Shown in pieces: positions 33,501 to 41,299 of a DNA stretch of 64,000 nt. Source of the stretch: JAFGLZ01 sp964390905 (GTDB taxonomy: Bacteria; Planctomycetota; Phycisphaerae; UBA1845; JAFGLZ01); the NCBI GenBank assembly GCA_964390905.1, contig CAYMLO010000006.1, forward strand, positions 48,614-112,613, written 5' to 3'. Each line of letters begins with the position of its first letter. Positions within the stretch are counted from its first letter, which is position 1. A program made the translations under genes and the position numbers. The notes beneath the pieces were generated by a model. The model worked only from the letters and a program-made list of their open reading frames with translations. It did not search any database and was not told the DNA's origin.

Positions 33501-34121
33501 CGCAAAGGCGACCTGTTTCGCGACGTCGTCCTCAAGACGCTGACGGATCGGGAAGCGACACGGGCGAACGTTGTGGACAATCTGAACTTCCTCGGCCAGG
33601 CCGGGCAACACGACTTCGCCGTGTTGTTCGTCTCCGGGCACGGGCTCCGTGATGCAAGGGGGAACTACTTCTTCGTCCCACACGACGGGCGGTTGGACGA
33701 CGACGGCAACGTCATCCCGTCGTCGGCCGTTCGTTGGACGGACATCCGCGACGCGGCGGACTTGCCTTGCCGGACGCTCGTCCTGGTGGATACCTGCTTC
33801 GCCGGGGCCGTTGGCGGCGCGAGGCTCAAATCGGTGGCCCCCGGCGCGCTGGCCAGGACATTCGAGGATCTGGGTGTCGTGACGTTCGCGAGTTCTCGCG
33901 CGGGCGAGACCTCCCGGGAGCTCCAGGAGGAACGGCACGGCGCCTTCACGCTCGCGATCCTGAAGGGGTTGAAAGGGGCGGCGGATCTGATCAAGGACGG
34001 CAAGATCACCATGAAGGAGCTCGATACGTACGTCTCCTCGGAGGTGCCGAAACTGACCGGTGGCGCTCAGCATCCGATCACGCTGACGCCGGACGGTTAC
34101 GCGGACACGCGGATCCGCTAG
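30525..34121 (+). CDS. Beta-propeller/caspase fusion protein 6
   Basis: This 1198-residue protein has an N-terminal hydrophobic anchor (residues 31-47, ending VVWWGC; a poor lipobox, so it may stay as a membrane anchor). Residues about 80-850 form a WD40/PQQ-like propeller region with blade turns such as LALSQDGRRLVCAQGQ, LWDVRRG and YLWDVR-type strands. An Ig-like linker follows (PEIAIVAPKEGAEL), then a caspase domain (957-1198) opening LFVLAIGVSAY with H1039 (FVSGHGLRDARG) and C1091 (LVDTCFAGAVGG). GGAQHPITL near the end recalls the QHP motif of the other copies. Propeller-caspase fusions resemble regulated proteases, where the propeller senses a partner; the partner here is unknown. Confidence 0.88.
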   Translation: MQRRDETQPSPSESPAGPPRQGRRLFRSAQIRWYGLAVLAAWVVWWGCEGPGPSRRAGHRAEQTTDLRKVDRWQPFTGSAQPKLQTYTRQQVSREPTLYLQDKSLGGGPLALSQDGRRLVCAQGQRYYLWDVRRGVVIQENDLPEALSGQLSTTLGWASGGAGLLMTNCPYGGGPHHRAGSIDGQTLQPIWVAEFLEEPQSVPPQTDLTSGQVLCHGLRLGDLDRRRIARFDATDGRLATCLTVSGGGLSVSRCAANAHADLLAVLGDKSRLDENRKDQLVTTYKVRVWQLSSGRFLREFECLSMDELHVVRDMLLGSQGEHLVVVTYGGRGSSDEVLRVYDVRDGRLLGRMTRSIHEVGLVQDQYLLISKIDWPGGVPKTELIDLDGWKSIQTWPGSYEFCVADASPLFGVRVGVTIEIWDASQMRCIKTLGPLAYRPTIAWARGSAGPSSGPAYSTVMTWDLDRVEPVRSREVPAGAQLLSAWPGAPRRFVISAEEICVEDARTNEVLHSNKNPISDEPADWLVHPDSQALFVMTNSGVAKINATSGAVERRVGDTRGKKLLAGLSARGTYLLCQWTELKGTHSHHDSRLLRSSDLSPVCQLPSELCRFTFLPDESGVIYTQPTKHGSPWYLIELPTGGNRVVFQPPKGRVCSPLCVDASGKHLLMMDEASNDDIRKLGRSRWYDLATWRPVRYTPGWPCSWSSDGCLLASRFGEWTYIIEAETGKVLHRLDTPAYRGHFSHDNCFYMANGDIWSVKLGSRVCSLFHTAEGGWLVMLPDGRYKGSPGAERAMTIRTGTDMDPLGDYKPAFHKPRMVEAVVRDAVKGIRPAQPLESAPSIATVRKFRPPEIAIVAPKEGAELDADDVELAVKVVKSPLPIEKWRVYINDRLAVQQGDKGVRLGELDSQNVWRTRITLSPGANTIRVVAQHRAALGEAQVTVRLKAKPELAEQLRPRLFVLAIGVSAYAKLSKGMQLEFADDDARAVAQELRRKGDLFRDVVLKTLTDREATRANVVDNLNFLGQAGQHDFAVLFVSGHGLRDARGNYFFVPHDGRLDDDGNVIPSSAVRWTDIRDAADLPCRTLVLVDTCFAGAVGGARLKSVAPGALARTFEDLGVVTFASSRAGETSRELQEERHGAFTLAILKGLKGAADLIKDGKITMKELDTYVSSEVPKLTGGAQHPITLTPDGYADTRIR

Positions 34122-34323
34122 CCGGTGGGTGAAGGCGTCTGTCCGTCCTTCCCTTTCCTGGGCCCCACGGTTATCTAGCTACATGCCGGGGGTGCGTTTG
34201 CCAGAGATGCCGTGCACGATGCGCCGCCGTCGCGCTGCGGATCCGTCCCGCTTCGAGGAGTTCCGTCCACGCGCATAGATCTGCAAGAAGCACAATCCCC
34301 GTGTAAAACAAGGGCTTCGGCAG

Positions 34324-37300
34324 CTACCTGGTTGCCGCGTGCTTGGGCCGGGCGAATCGGAGGAACAGCGTCGGAAGCAGCAGGAGGTTCAGCAAGGTCG
34401 AGGTGGTCAGTCCGCCGATGATGACGACCGCCATCGGGTACTCGATCTCGTGACCGGGCTTGTTGCCCGCCAGGACGAGTGGGAGCAGGGCCAGACCTGC
34501 GGTCAGGGCCGTCATGAGGATGGGGGCCAGACGCTCCTCCGATCCCCGAAGAATGAGAGAGGAGCTGAAGGTCTCGCCCTCCTCCTCGAGGTGCCGGTAG
34601 TGGCTGACGAGCATGATTCCGTTTCGGGCGGCGATCCCGATGACGGTGACAAATCCGACGAGCGATCCCAGCGAGAGGACGCCTCCGCTCAGGAAGGCCG
34701 CCGCCACGCCCCCGATCAGTGCGAACGGTAGCGTCAGGAATACCAGCAGGGCCGGGCGGAAAGAGCGGAAGTCGGAGTGCAGCAGCAACAGAATGCCGAG
34801 CAGCGAGAACAGAGAGTACGCAACGAGTCTCTTCTGCGTCGCCTCGCGTTCGGCATACTCGCCCAGGAACTCCGGGTGGTATCCGCGATCGAATGGCAGC
34901 TTCCGGACCTCGCGCTCGATCTGGCGAGCGACGCTGCCCAGGTCACGACCGGCCACATTGCAGGTGACGTCGATCCGTCGGGACGCGCCTTCTCGCTTGA
35001 TGCTGTTGGACGTGGGAACCACCTGGACGTCGGCGACGTCTCCAAGGGGCACGTGTCCGCCACCAGGGGTGTCGATAAGGAGCTGGCGCAGTGCCTCGAT
35101 GTCCGACCGGATTGCTTCGGCTCCCCAGACGGCGACGTCAAAGATCTTCTGCTCCTCGTACACCTCGCCGACCTTCGTCCCCTTGACCAACGTGGTTGCC
35201 GCTTGTCGTACGTCCCCCGGCGTCAGCCCGAAGTTGGCCGCCGCCTCAGGACGCAGTCGCACCTTGATCTGGGGCACCAGCACCTGTGGCTCGACCTTGA
35301 GGTCCGCGACGCCATCGATTTCTGAGATGATGCGACCGATCTCTTGAGCCTTTTCGCGCAGCACGGCCATGTCTGGGCCGTACGTTCTCACGACGATAGT
35401 TGCGCTGGCTCCCGTCAGGACTTCTTTGATGCGTTCCTTTAGGTAGGTCAACACATCGCGGTAGAGGCCCGGATATCCGTCGATGACTTCCTGGATGCGG
35501 GCCATGGTGGGGGCGTATTCCACGTCGCGATCAATGCTGATCCACAACTCGGTGAAGTCGGTGCCGACGACTTCATCGGCGACCTCTGCGCGGCCGATGT
35601 GTGCCCCGAAGTTCCGAACGCCGGGGATCGAACGGAGTTCGCGACTCACGTCTGTGGTGATCCGTCGCATGGCATCGAGCGACGTGCTTGGCTTCTCGAC
35701 CCAGTGCATGAGGAAGTCCCTTTCCTGGAAGTTCGGAAGGAACTCCTCCCCGAGCCACGGCGTTGCGATGCCCGTCAGTACGAAGGTGGCCACCAGCAGA
35801 ACCAGGGCCCAGCCAGGTCGCTTGATGAAGCCAGGAAGGATCGATCGGTACACACGCTTCAGGGCGCGGGCGAGGGGCGCATCACGACCTTTCTCGGCGG
35901 ACTTCGGCAACAAGATGAGTGACAGGGCCGGTGTCACGGTCAGCGCGACAAGCAGCGATGCAACCATAGCCAGGATGCAGGACAACGCCAGCGGCCGGAA
36001 GAACGTGCCCGCCAGACCGCCCAGGAAGAAGACGGGCACGAACACCAGGACCACGATGAAGGTCGCGTAGACCACGGCACTTCGGACCTCCAGCGAGGCC
36101 TTGAGCACGACCTGAAACGCCGACTCGGGGTCCCCTGCCGCGCGATTGAGGCGCAGCCGCCGGGCGATGTTCTCGACGTCGATGATGGCGTCATCGACCA
36201 CCATGCCGACGGCGATGACCAGCCCGGCAAGCGTCATGACGTTGATTGTGCCACCCCGCAGGTAAAGCACGATCGCCGCACTCAGGATAGAAAGGGGAAT
36301 CGCGACCAGGCTGATCAGGGCCGTCCGCCAGTCGAACAGGAATGCCATCAAGGTGACCGAGACGAAAACACAGCCCAGTAGCATCGCCTGGGACAGGTTC
36401 TCGATGGACTGCTCGATGAAGGTCGCGGGTCGGAAGATCGTCGAGTCGACATGGATGTCCTCAAGCCCGCTCCTGAGCGCATCCAACGCAGCTTCGACGG
36501 CGCGCGTGACCTCCAACGTATTGCCCCAGGGCTGCTTCTCGACGATGAGCAACAGACCGGGCCCGTCATTGATGACGGCATCGCCAATCGGCGGCGGGAA
36601 GCCTTCAGTGACTTCGGCTACGTCACCGAGCCGAAGCGGAACGCCATCGCGGAACGCGACCACCGTACGGGCGAGATCCTCTGGTTCCTGAATCGGGGAC
36701 CAATGTCGCACGGCCAAGCGTTGATTCGGCGTGTCCACGAAGCCGCCCGCGCTCACAACGGTCGCGTTGCCGGCTGCCCGGACGACGGCGTCGAGGGTGA
36801 TGTCGTGCGCTCGCAACACCTCCGGGTCAACCAGGACCTGGAATTGACGGTCGCGCTGTCCCCAAATCGCTACGTTCGCCACGCCGGGGATGGCCATCAG
36901 ACGCGGGCGTATCGTCCACTTCGCCAGGATCGTCATGTCCATCTGCGACAGCTTCTCCGACGACAGCCCGATCTTCAGCACGCGGCTCGTGGACGACAGT
37001 GGCGAGAGCATTACCGGAGGCTTGGATACGGCGGGAAGGTGAGCTGCCTCGACGGCGAGGCGTTCCTGCACGAGTTGCCGCGCCCGCATGAGATCGGTGC
37101 CTTCCTCAAAGATAAGTACGACCGAGGACAGGCCGAGGACAGACTTCGAGCGGATCGTCTCCAGCCAGGCGGTACCGTTCAAAGCGCTTTCGAGCGGAAC
37201 GGTGATGAGGCTCTCCACCTCCTCGGTGGACAGCCCAGGGGCCTCTGTTTGGATCTCGACCAGTGGCGGCGCGAATTCGGGAAACACGTCCAATGGCGTG

Positions 37301-37398
37301 ACGCGGGCCGTCTGAAAGCCTGCAACCATCAGGAGGACCGCGACGGCGACCACCATGACGCGGAAGTGAAGGGATGTAGAGACGAGCCACTTGATCAT
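34324..37398 (-). CDS. Efflux RND transporter permease (CzcA/CusA heavy-metal family)
   Basis: The 1024-residue protein has the RND plan of twelve helices and two large periplasmic loops. TPLDVFPEFAPPLVEIQTEAPGLS at the N-terminus, the proton-relay helix VGMVVDDAIIDVENI, and LGSLVGFVTVIGIAARNGIML in TM10 are family marks. LDVFPEFAPP and TIRSKSVLGLSSVVLIFEEGTD are typical of the heavy-metal (HME) branch. It pumps ions from the periplasm or inner membrane out through the TolC-like channel. The operon order (outer membrane factor, small lipoprotein, adaptor, pump) and the divergent two-component system support metal resistance. Which metal is not clear. Confidence 0.94.
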   Translation of the reverse strand: MIKWLVSTSLHFRVMVVAVAVLLMVAGFQTARVTPLDVFPEFAPPLVEIQTEAPGLSTEEVESLITVPLESALNGTAWLETIRSKSVLGLSSVVLIFEEGTDLMRARQLVQERLAVEAAHLPAVSKPPVMLSPLSSTSRVLKIGLSSEKLSQMDMTILAKWTIRPRLMAIPGVANVAIWGQRDRQFQVLVDPEVLRAHDITLDAVVRAAGNATVVSAGGFVDTPNQRLAVRHWSPIQEPEDLARTVVAFRDGVPLRLGDVAEVTEGFPPPIGDAVINDGPGLLLIVEKQPWGNTLEVTRAVEAALDALRSGLEDIHVDSTIFRPATFIEQSIENLSQAMLLGCVFVSVTLMAFLFDWRTALISLVAIPLSILSAAIVLYLRGGTINVMTLAGLVIAVGMVVDDAIIDVENIARRLRLNRAAGDPESAFQVVLKASLEVRSAVVYATFIVVLVFVPVFFLGGLAGTFFRPLALSCILAMVASLLVALTVTPALSLILLPKSAEKGRDAPLARALKRVYRSILPGFIKRPGWALVLLVATFVLTGIATPWLGEEFLPNFQERDFLMHWVEKPSTSLDAMRRITTDVSRELRSIPGVRNFGAHIGRAEVADEVVGTDFTELWISIDRDVEYAPTMARIQEVIDGYPGLYRDVLTYLKERIKEVLTGASATIVVRTYGPDMAVLREKAQEIGRIISEIDGVADLKVEPQVLVPQIKVRLRPEAAANFGLTPGDVRQAATTLVKGTKVGEVYEEQKIFDVAVWGAEAIRSDIEALRQLLIDTPGGGHVPLGDVADVQVVPTSNSIKREGASRRIDVTCNVAGRDLGSVARQIEREVRKLPFDRGYHPEFLGEYAEREATQKRLVAYSLFSLLGILLLLHSDFRSFRPALLVFLTLPFALIGGVAAAFLSGGVLSLGSLVGFVTVIGIAARNGIMLVSHYRHLEEEGETFSSSLILRGSEERLAPILMTALTAGLALLPLVLAGNKPGHEIEYPMAVVIIGGLTTSTLLNLLLLPTLFLRFARPKHAATR

Positions 37399-37425
37399 GA
37401 TGGAGCCGCTCTCGGGCTGGAGGGG

Positions 37426-38688
37426 TCACTTTCCCACGCCGAACTCGGTGCCGAAGAGCTCCGCCGCCCCCGCAGTGACGATCTTCGCTCCTGTTTCCGG
37501 ACCCCGCGCGAGGATCGCCTTTTGCTCGACAACTCGGATGAGCTCCACACGTCTACGGACAAAGACGTGCGGCTCGACGTTTTCGTACACCCAAGTGCCA
37601 CCGTGCACGTCGTACAGAATGGCCGACCAGGGCACGGTTTTGCGCTTCTCCGTGTTGCCCAGCGGCACGATGGCGATAAGTCTCTGATCCGGCCGGAAGA
37701 CGCCGTCATGGTTGTCGACCTCAAAGAACAGATCGATGGTCGACGCGGCTGGGTTTCCAGAGGGGGGCGCGGTCACAGGCTTGGCAACCCGCGCGGGCGA
37801 GCCGACCGGATCCGCCAGGCCGCGTACGCGAACGGGCTTCTTTTCATCGATCTTCTTGAGATCCCCCACGTAGACGGGCACGCGGATCCAGAGAGGGTCC
37901 ACGCCGATGACCTGAAACATCGGCGTCCCCGCCGCCACGGACTGGTTCGCACTGACCTGGACGGACTTGATGACACCGTCGACGGGAGAACTCATCGTTA
38001 AGGTGGCCAGGTTGCCGCTGCCCAGATCGATAATAGTGGATTTCAGCACCTCCGTCTTGGCCTGAGCGGCCTTCAGTCTTGCTTCGGCTAGCTCGTACTC
38101 GGCCCGCGCCTCGTCGACGGCCTTGACGCTACCAACGTTGTCTAGGCGTAGCCGCTTCGTGCGATCCACCTTGATCTTCGCGGCTTCGAGTTGCACCTTG
38201 GCGGCCTCTTGCTCGCCCTTCGCCTGAACACGCGCGGCCTCCAGATCGGCTCTGGCCCGTGCAAGGCTGATGCGTTCGGAAGGTGTCAAGACCTCCTTCT
38301 CAGTCGCCACGACTGGCAGGAGGCGAAGCATCGGTTTTCCCTTGGCCACGTACGCGCCGGGCCTCGGAAACGTGTGGGGCGTCACGGGCGCCACCGTACC
38401 GGTCAATGGGGCCGCGACCGTGATCGACCGCCCCTCGGGGACGATGGCCTGGCCGCCATACATTCGCGTTTGCCGGACCTCCTCGACCTTTATGGTGGCG
38501 GTCTTGATCCCCAGGCGGGCTTCCGCCTTGGGCTGAAGCTTGATCGTGGTAAGGTCCGATTCCTTGATGACGTTGCTGACCACGGCAGGCGGGTTGGCCT
38601 TCTTGCCGCTCTTCGTAGACGGATCTCCCGCCCCCAGCAACATGGGCATCAAGGCGTGCAACGCGGCGATACAGATCGGGCAAGCCAT
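37426..38688 (-). CDS. Efflux RND periplasmic adaptor (HlyD/MFP family)
   Basis: The 420-residue protein has the adaptor layout: beta-barrel/lipoyl half-motifs around ITVAAPLTGTVAPVTPH and MSSPVDGVIKSVQVS, with a long alpha-hairpin between (LARARADLEAARVQAKGEQEA to AEARLKAAQAKTEVL). PLWIRVPVYVGDL starts the beta-barrel domain. It links the inner-membrane pump to the outer-membrane channel. The N-terminus is odd: MACPICIAALHALMPMLLGAG has a C-x-x-C near the very start, where a signal peptide would normally sit. It begins 10 bases after the small lipoprotein stop and ends 27 bases before the pump start, so all are in one operon. Confidence 0.92.
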   Translation of the reverse strand: MACPICIAALHALMPMLLGAGDPSTKSGKKANPPAVVSNVIKESDLTTIKLQPKAEARLGIKTATIKVEEVRQTRMYGGQAIVPEGRSITVAAPLTGTVAPVTPHTFPRPGAYVAKGKPMLRLLPVVATEKEVLTPSERISLARARADLEAARVQAKGEQEAAKVQLEAAKIKVDRTKRLRLDNVGSVKAVDEARAEYELAEARLKAAQAKTEVLKSTIIDLGSGNLATLTMSSPVDGVIKSVQVSANQSVAAGTPMFQVIGVDPLWIRVPVYVGDLKKIDEKKPVRVRGLADPVGSPARVAKPVTAPPSGNPAASTIDLFFEVDNHDGVFRPDQRLIAIVPLGNTEKRKTVPWSAILYDVHGGTWVYENVEPHVFVRRRVELIRVVEQKAILARGPETGAKIVTAGAAELFGTEFGVGK

Positions 38689-38698
38689 GGTGTCTTTC

Positions 38699-38863
38699 CT
38701 ACAGCAGAAAGGCCGCTACCACCTGTCGGACGAAATCCAGGACGAACGCCTGGAGTAGCACAGACAACCCACTTCCGTCCTGAGCAGGTTGGCAACCGGC
38801 CACCAAGGGCAGCACGGCGAAAACCGTCGCTGCCAGCACCTTTGCAGTTGTCCAGCTATGCAC
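38699..38863 (-). CDS. Small lipoprotein of the RND efflux operon
   Basis: This 54-residue frame starts at a GTG (38863) with GGGAGG 7 bases upstream. It has a signal peptide with a clean lipobox (LPLVAGC, C24), then a short body of about 30 residues with an amphipathic helix ending FVRQVVAAFLL. It sits between the TolC-like gene (24 bases away) and the adaptor (10 bases away). Its length is below the usual cutoff for automated calls. A short lipid-anchored subunit that stabilises the pump or holds a metal is plausible, but nothing in the sequence proves it. Confidence 0.6.
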   Translation of the reverse strand: MHSWTTAKVLAATVFAVLPLVAGCQPAQDGSGLSVLLQAFVLDFVRQVVAAFLL

Positions 38864-38887
38864 CTTTGTCCTCCCGAGCGGACCATC

Positions 38888-40420
38888 CTATTTGGATGTG
38901 GGCTCTAACATCGTAGATGGCGGACCTACTGGTTCGTCCATTGGCCAATCCAGTCGCCCACCAACGGCGGCCTCCAGTTCTGCAATAGCGACAGCCCGGT
39001 CGCGCACGGCATCCTCGTAGAACCGGCGCTGCTCGATGAAGAGCTCTTGTGATTCGATCAGGACGAGGATGCCTTGCTCCCCCGCTTGATAGAGCCGCCT
39101 GGCGGCATCGACGTTCTTCTGGGCGAGCGGAAGGACCTCCCGCTCGTAGTAGCGGACTTGTGCCGCTGCGTTCCGCGCGATCGTAGACGCCCGTTGAACC
39201 TCGTAGGCGACGGCGTCGAGCAGATCCTCGAATTCCTTTCGCTTCTGATGCACCTTGAACCGGGCCTTGGCGATCTGCGCCTGATTCTGGTCCCAGATCG
39301 GCAACGCGAACGTGATGGTGGGTCCCAGCAGAGAGTCAATGATCTGACGACGCTCCAGGTTTCGTTCCGCCCTGGTCTGGATGTCGGGGGCCGTGAGCCG
39401 TCCGTTTCTCACTGAGGCCCGGGCCGTATCCGCCAGGATCTTCCGGCCCGGCAAGGCCCGGCGGTCGGTCCGCTCCAACGTCGCCCCGACTTCCAGGCTG
39501 GGAAAGACGTGGAGGACCTCCAGCCTGAGTTCCTGTTCGGCGGCATCGACCTGAGACCTGGCAAGACGCCCATCGATGCGTTGCGTCATCGCCATCCTCA
39601 GGAGCGTTTCGTCATCGGGCAGGGCAGACGGGTCAGGCAATGGCCCCACCAACTCCCAGGATGTCGCCATCCGGTTCAGCCCAAGGACGCGCGCCAGCGC
39701 TGCCTCTGCCAGGCGTCGATCCCGCTGGAGCGAAAGCAATGCAAGCTCGGCCTGTGTCAGTTCCGAACGGGCTAGATCGACGTCGACCTGGCTGGACTCC
39801 CCCGCCTTGAACTGCCGATCCGCCAGGTCAAGCGATTGCCGAAACAGCTCGACGCCCTTCTTGCCCGTTCCTTCGGCCTGGCGGGCCACCAGGAGCCGAT
39901 AGCACGCGCTCTTGGCGTCCGCGGCCAGAGCCACGGCCCGCTGGGTGACCTCCAGGACCGTTTGCTGGAGCTGTTCCTGAGCGATTCTCTTGCGGACGGG
40001 GATCTGCCACAGATCGACGAGTTCCTGGGCGAAACCGACTTCGAGTTTCGCCCGGCCGCCGCCCTCCGGAAACTGTGTGAGAAACGATACGGAGGGGTTG
40101 GACAACAGACCGGACTGTACGACGTCCGCCCGCGACGCGCCGATCGTCTGAAACAGCGCCTGGAATGATCGGTTGTTCAGCAGGGCGACCCGAACGGCTT
40201 CATCGACGGTCAACCCATCGGCCAGCAGGTCGTCTACCTTGCCATCGATCAGATCTTCCGTGGTGGGATCATAGACGTCGTCGACGCCCGTGTGCTCGTT
40301 GATAAGGTCGGTGGCGCGCTGGAAGTCAGGCTGAGGGTCGACGGTAGTACACCCGGAGTAGACTGTGGCCATCAGCAGCCAAGTTGCAGGGCGAATGTAT
40401 GATGCGTTGTGCAAGACCAC
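38888..40420 (-). CDS. TolC-family outer membrane efflux protein
   Basis: The 510-residue protein begins at a GTG with a lipoprotein signal ending TVYSGC, as in CusC-type outer membrane factors. The body is built from two long coiled-coil repeats: VDEAVRVALLNNRSFQALFQT and FAQELVDLWQIPVRKRIAQ in the first half, and FALPIWDQNQAQIAKARFKV and LPLAQKNVDAARRLYQAGE in the second. It forms the trimeric channel of the metal efflux complex. It is the first gene of the operon and faces the response regulator gene across a 201-base control region. Confidence 0.92.
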   Translation of the reverse strand: MVLHNASYIRPATWLLMATVYSGCTTVDPQPDFQRATDLINEHTGVDDVYDPTTEDLIDGKVDDLLADGLTVDEAVRVALLNNRSFQALFQTIGASRADVVQSGLLSNPSVSFLTQFPEGGGRAKLEVGFAQELVDLWQIPVRKRIAQEQLQQTVLEVTQRAVALAADAKSACYRLLVARQAEGTGKKGVELFRQSLDLADRQFKAGESSQVDVDLARSELTQAELALLSLQRDRRLAEAALARVLGLNRMATSWELVGPLPDPSALPDDETLLRMAMTQRIDGRLARSQVDAAEQELRLEVLHVFPSLEVGATLERTDRRALPGRKILADTARASVRNGRLTAPDIQTRAERNLERRQIIDSLLGPTITFALPIWDQNQAQIAKARFKVHQKRKEFEDLLDAVAYEVQRASTIARNAAAQVRYYEREVLPLAQKNVDAARRLYQAGEQGILVLIESQELFIEQRRFYEDAVRDRAVAIAELEAAVGGRLDWPMDEPVGPPSTMLEPTSK

Positions 40421-40533
40421 GTATCACAACCTTCCTTCAGATGATCCCTGGCAGGGCAGGCCCGACGGCGCCGCTGAGATGAAATCGTACTCGTGAGGTC
40501 GCACGGCACAAGCGGACAGTCTACGCACCCAAC

Positions 40534-40571
40534 GTAACGGCAGGATTACAGTTAGATGACAAAGCTGTAAT
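40534..40571. promoter_or_regulatory. Predicted operator between efflux operon and two-component genes
   Basis: ATTACAG (40545-40551) is the exact complement of CTGTAAT (40565-40571) with 13 bases between; a GTAA at 40534 adds a further half-site. CusR/CopR-type regulators bind ATTAC/GTAAT-type palindromes (family knowledge), and the site lies in the space between the divergent efflux and regulator genes, so it is the likely binding box. Similar half-sites recur at 42777-42892. Confidence 0.6.
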
Positions 40572-40621
40572 GCTGTGTGATGTCTTTTCCTGGCCCTGCG
40601 AGAGGTTTAGCATAGACGCCC

Positions 40622-41299
40622 ATGCGAGCACTGGTCGTCGAAGATGATGCCGCTATTCGACGCTTCCTGAAGAAGGGCCTGCGGGAGGCCTCCTTCGCCG
40701 TCGACGTGGCAGATGACGGTTCGGTCGGCTACGAGATGGCCTGTGTGGAGAGGTACGACATCATCATCCTGGATCTGATGCTGCCGGGCAGGGACGGGCT
40801 GAGTATTCTCAAGGATCTGCGCAGCTCAGGGAATGTCACGCCCGTCATCTGCCTGACGGCCCGTGACGCCGTGGAGGATCGCGTTGAGGGACTGGACCTC
40901 GGCGCAGACGACTACCTCTCCAAGCCCTTCAGCTTCGCCGAGTTGCTCGCCAGGATTCGGGCCCTGTTGCGACGCGGGCGAACCGTCGTGAATTCGCCGA
41001 TCAAGGTTGCTGACCTGACCATCGACCTCTTGGCCCATTCCGTCGAACGCGCGGGCAAACGTATCGATCTGTCCGCACGCGAATACGCGTTGCTGGAGTA
41101 CATGGCCAGGCATGTCGGGGAGGTCCTTGCCCGTACGATGATCCTGGAACACGTCTGGGACATGAATCAAGACCCGCTCACCAACGTCGTGGACGTGCAC
41201 ATCAATCGTCTCCGCAAGAAAGTAGACCATGGCTTCAGCCAGCCCCTGATTCACACCATACGAGGCGTCGGCTATGTCCTCCGAGAAGATGCGACCTAA
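40622..41299 (+). CDS. OmpR-family response regulator (CusR/CopR-like)
   Basis: The 225-residue protein has a receiver domain with the acidic pocket VVEDDAAIRRF, the phosphoacceptor D51 in ILDLMLPGRDG, and the switch lysine in YLSKPFSF. The C-terminal winged helix shows ARTMILEHVWDMNQ and TNVVDVHINRLRKKVD, with IHTIRGVGYVL at the end, typical of the OmpR/PhoB class and especially the metal-sensing CusR/CopR branch. It is transcribed away from the efflux operon and overlaps the kinase gene by 26 bases. It most likely activates the efflux operon. Confidence 0.94.
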   Translation: MRALVVEDDAAIRRFLKKGLREASFAVDVADDGSVGYEMACVERYDIIILDLMLPGRDGLSILKDLRSSGNVTPVICLTARDAVEDRVEGLDLGADDYLSKPFSFAELLARIRALLRRGRTVVNSPIKVADLTIDLLAHSVERAGKRIDLSAREYALLEYMARHVGEVLARTMILEHVWDMNQDPLTNVVDVHINRLRKKVDHGFSQPLIHTIRGVGYVLREDAT

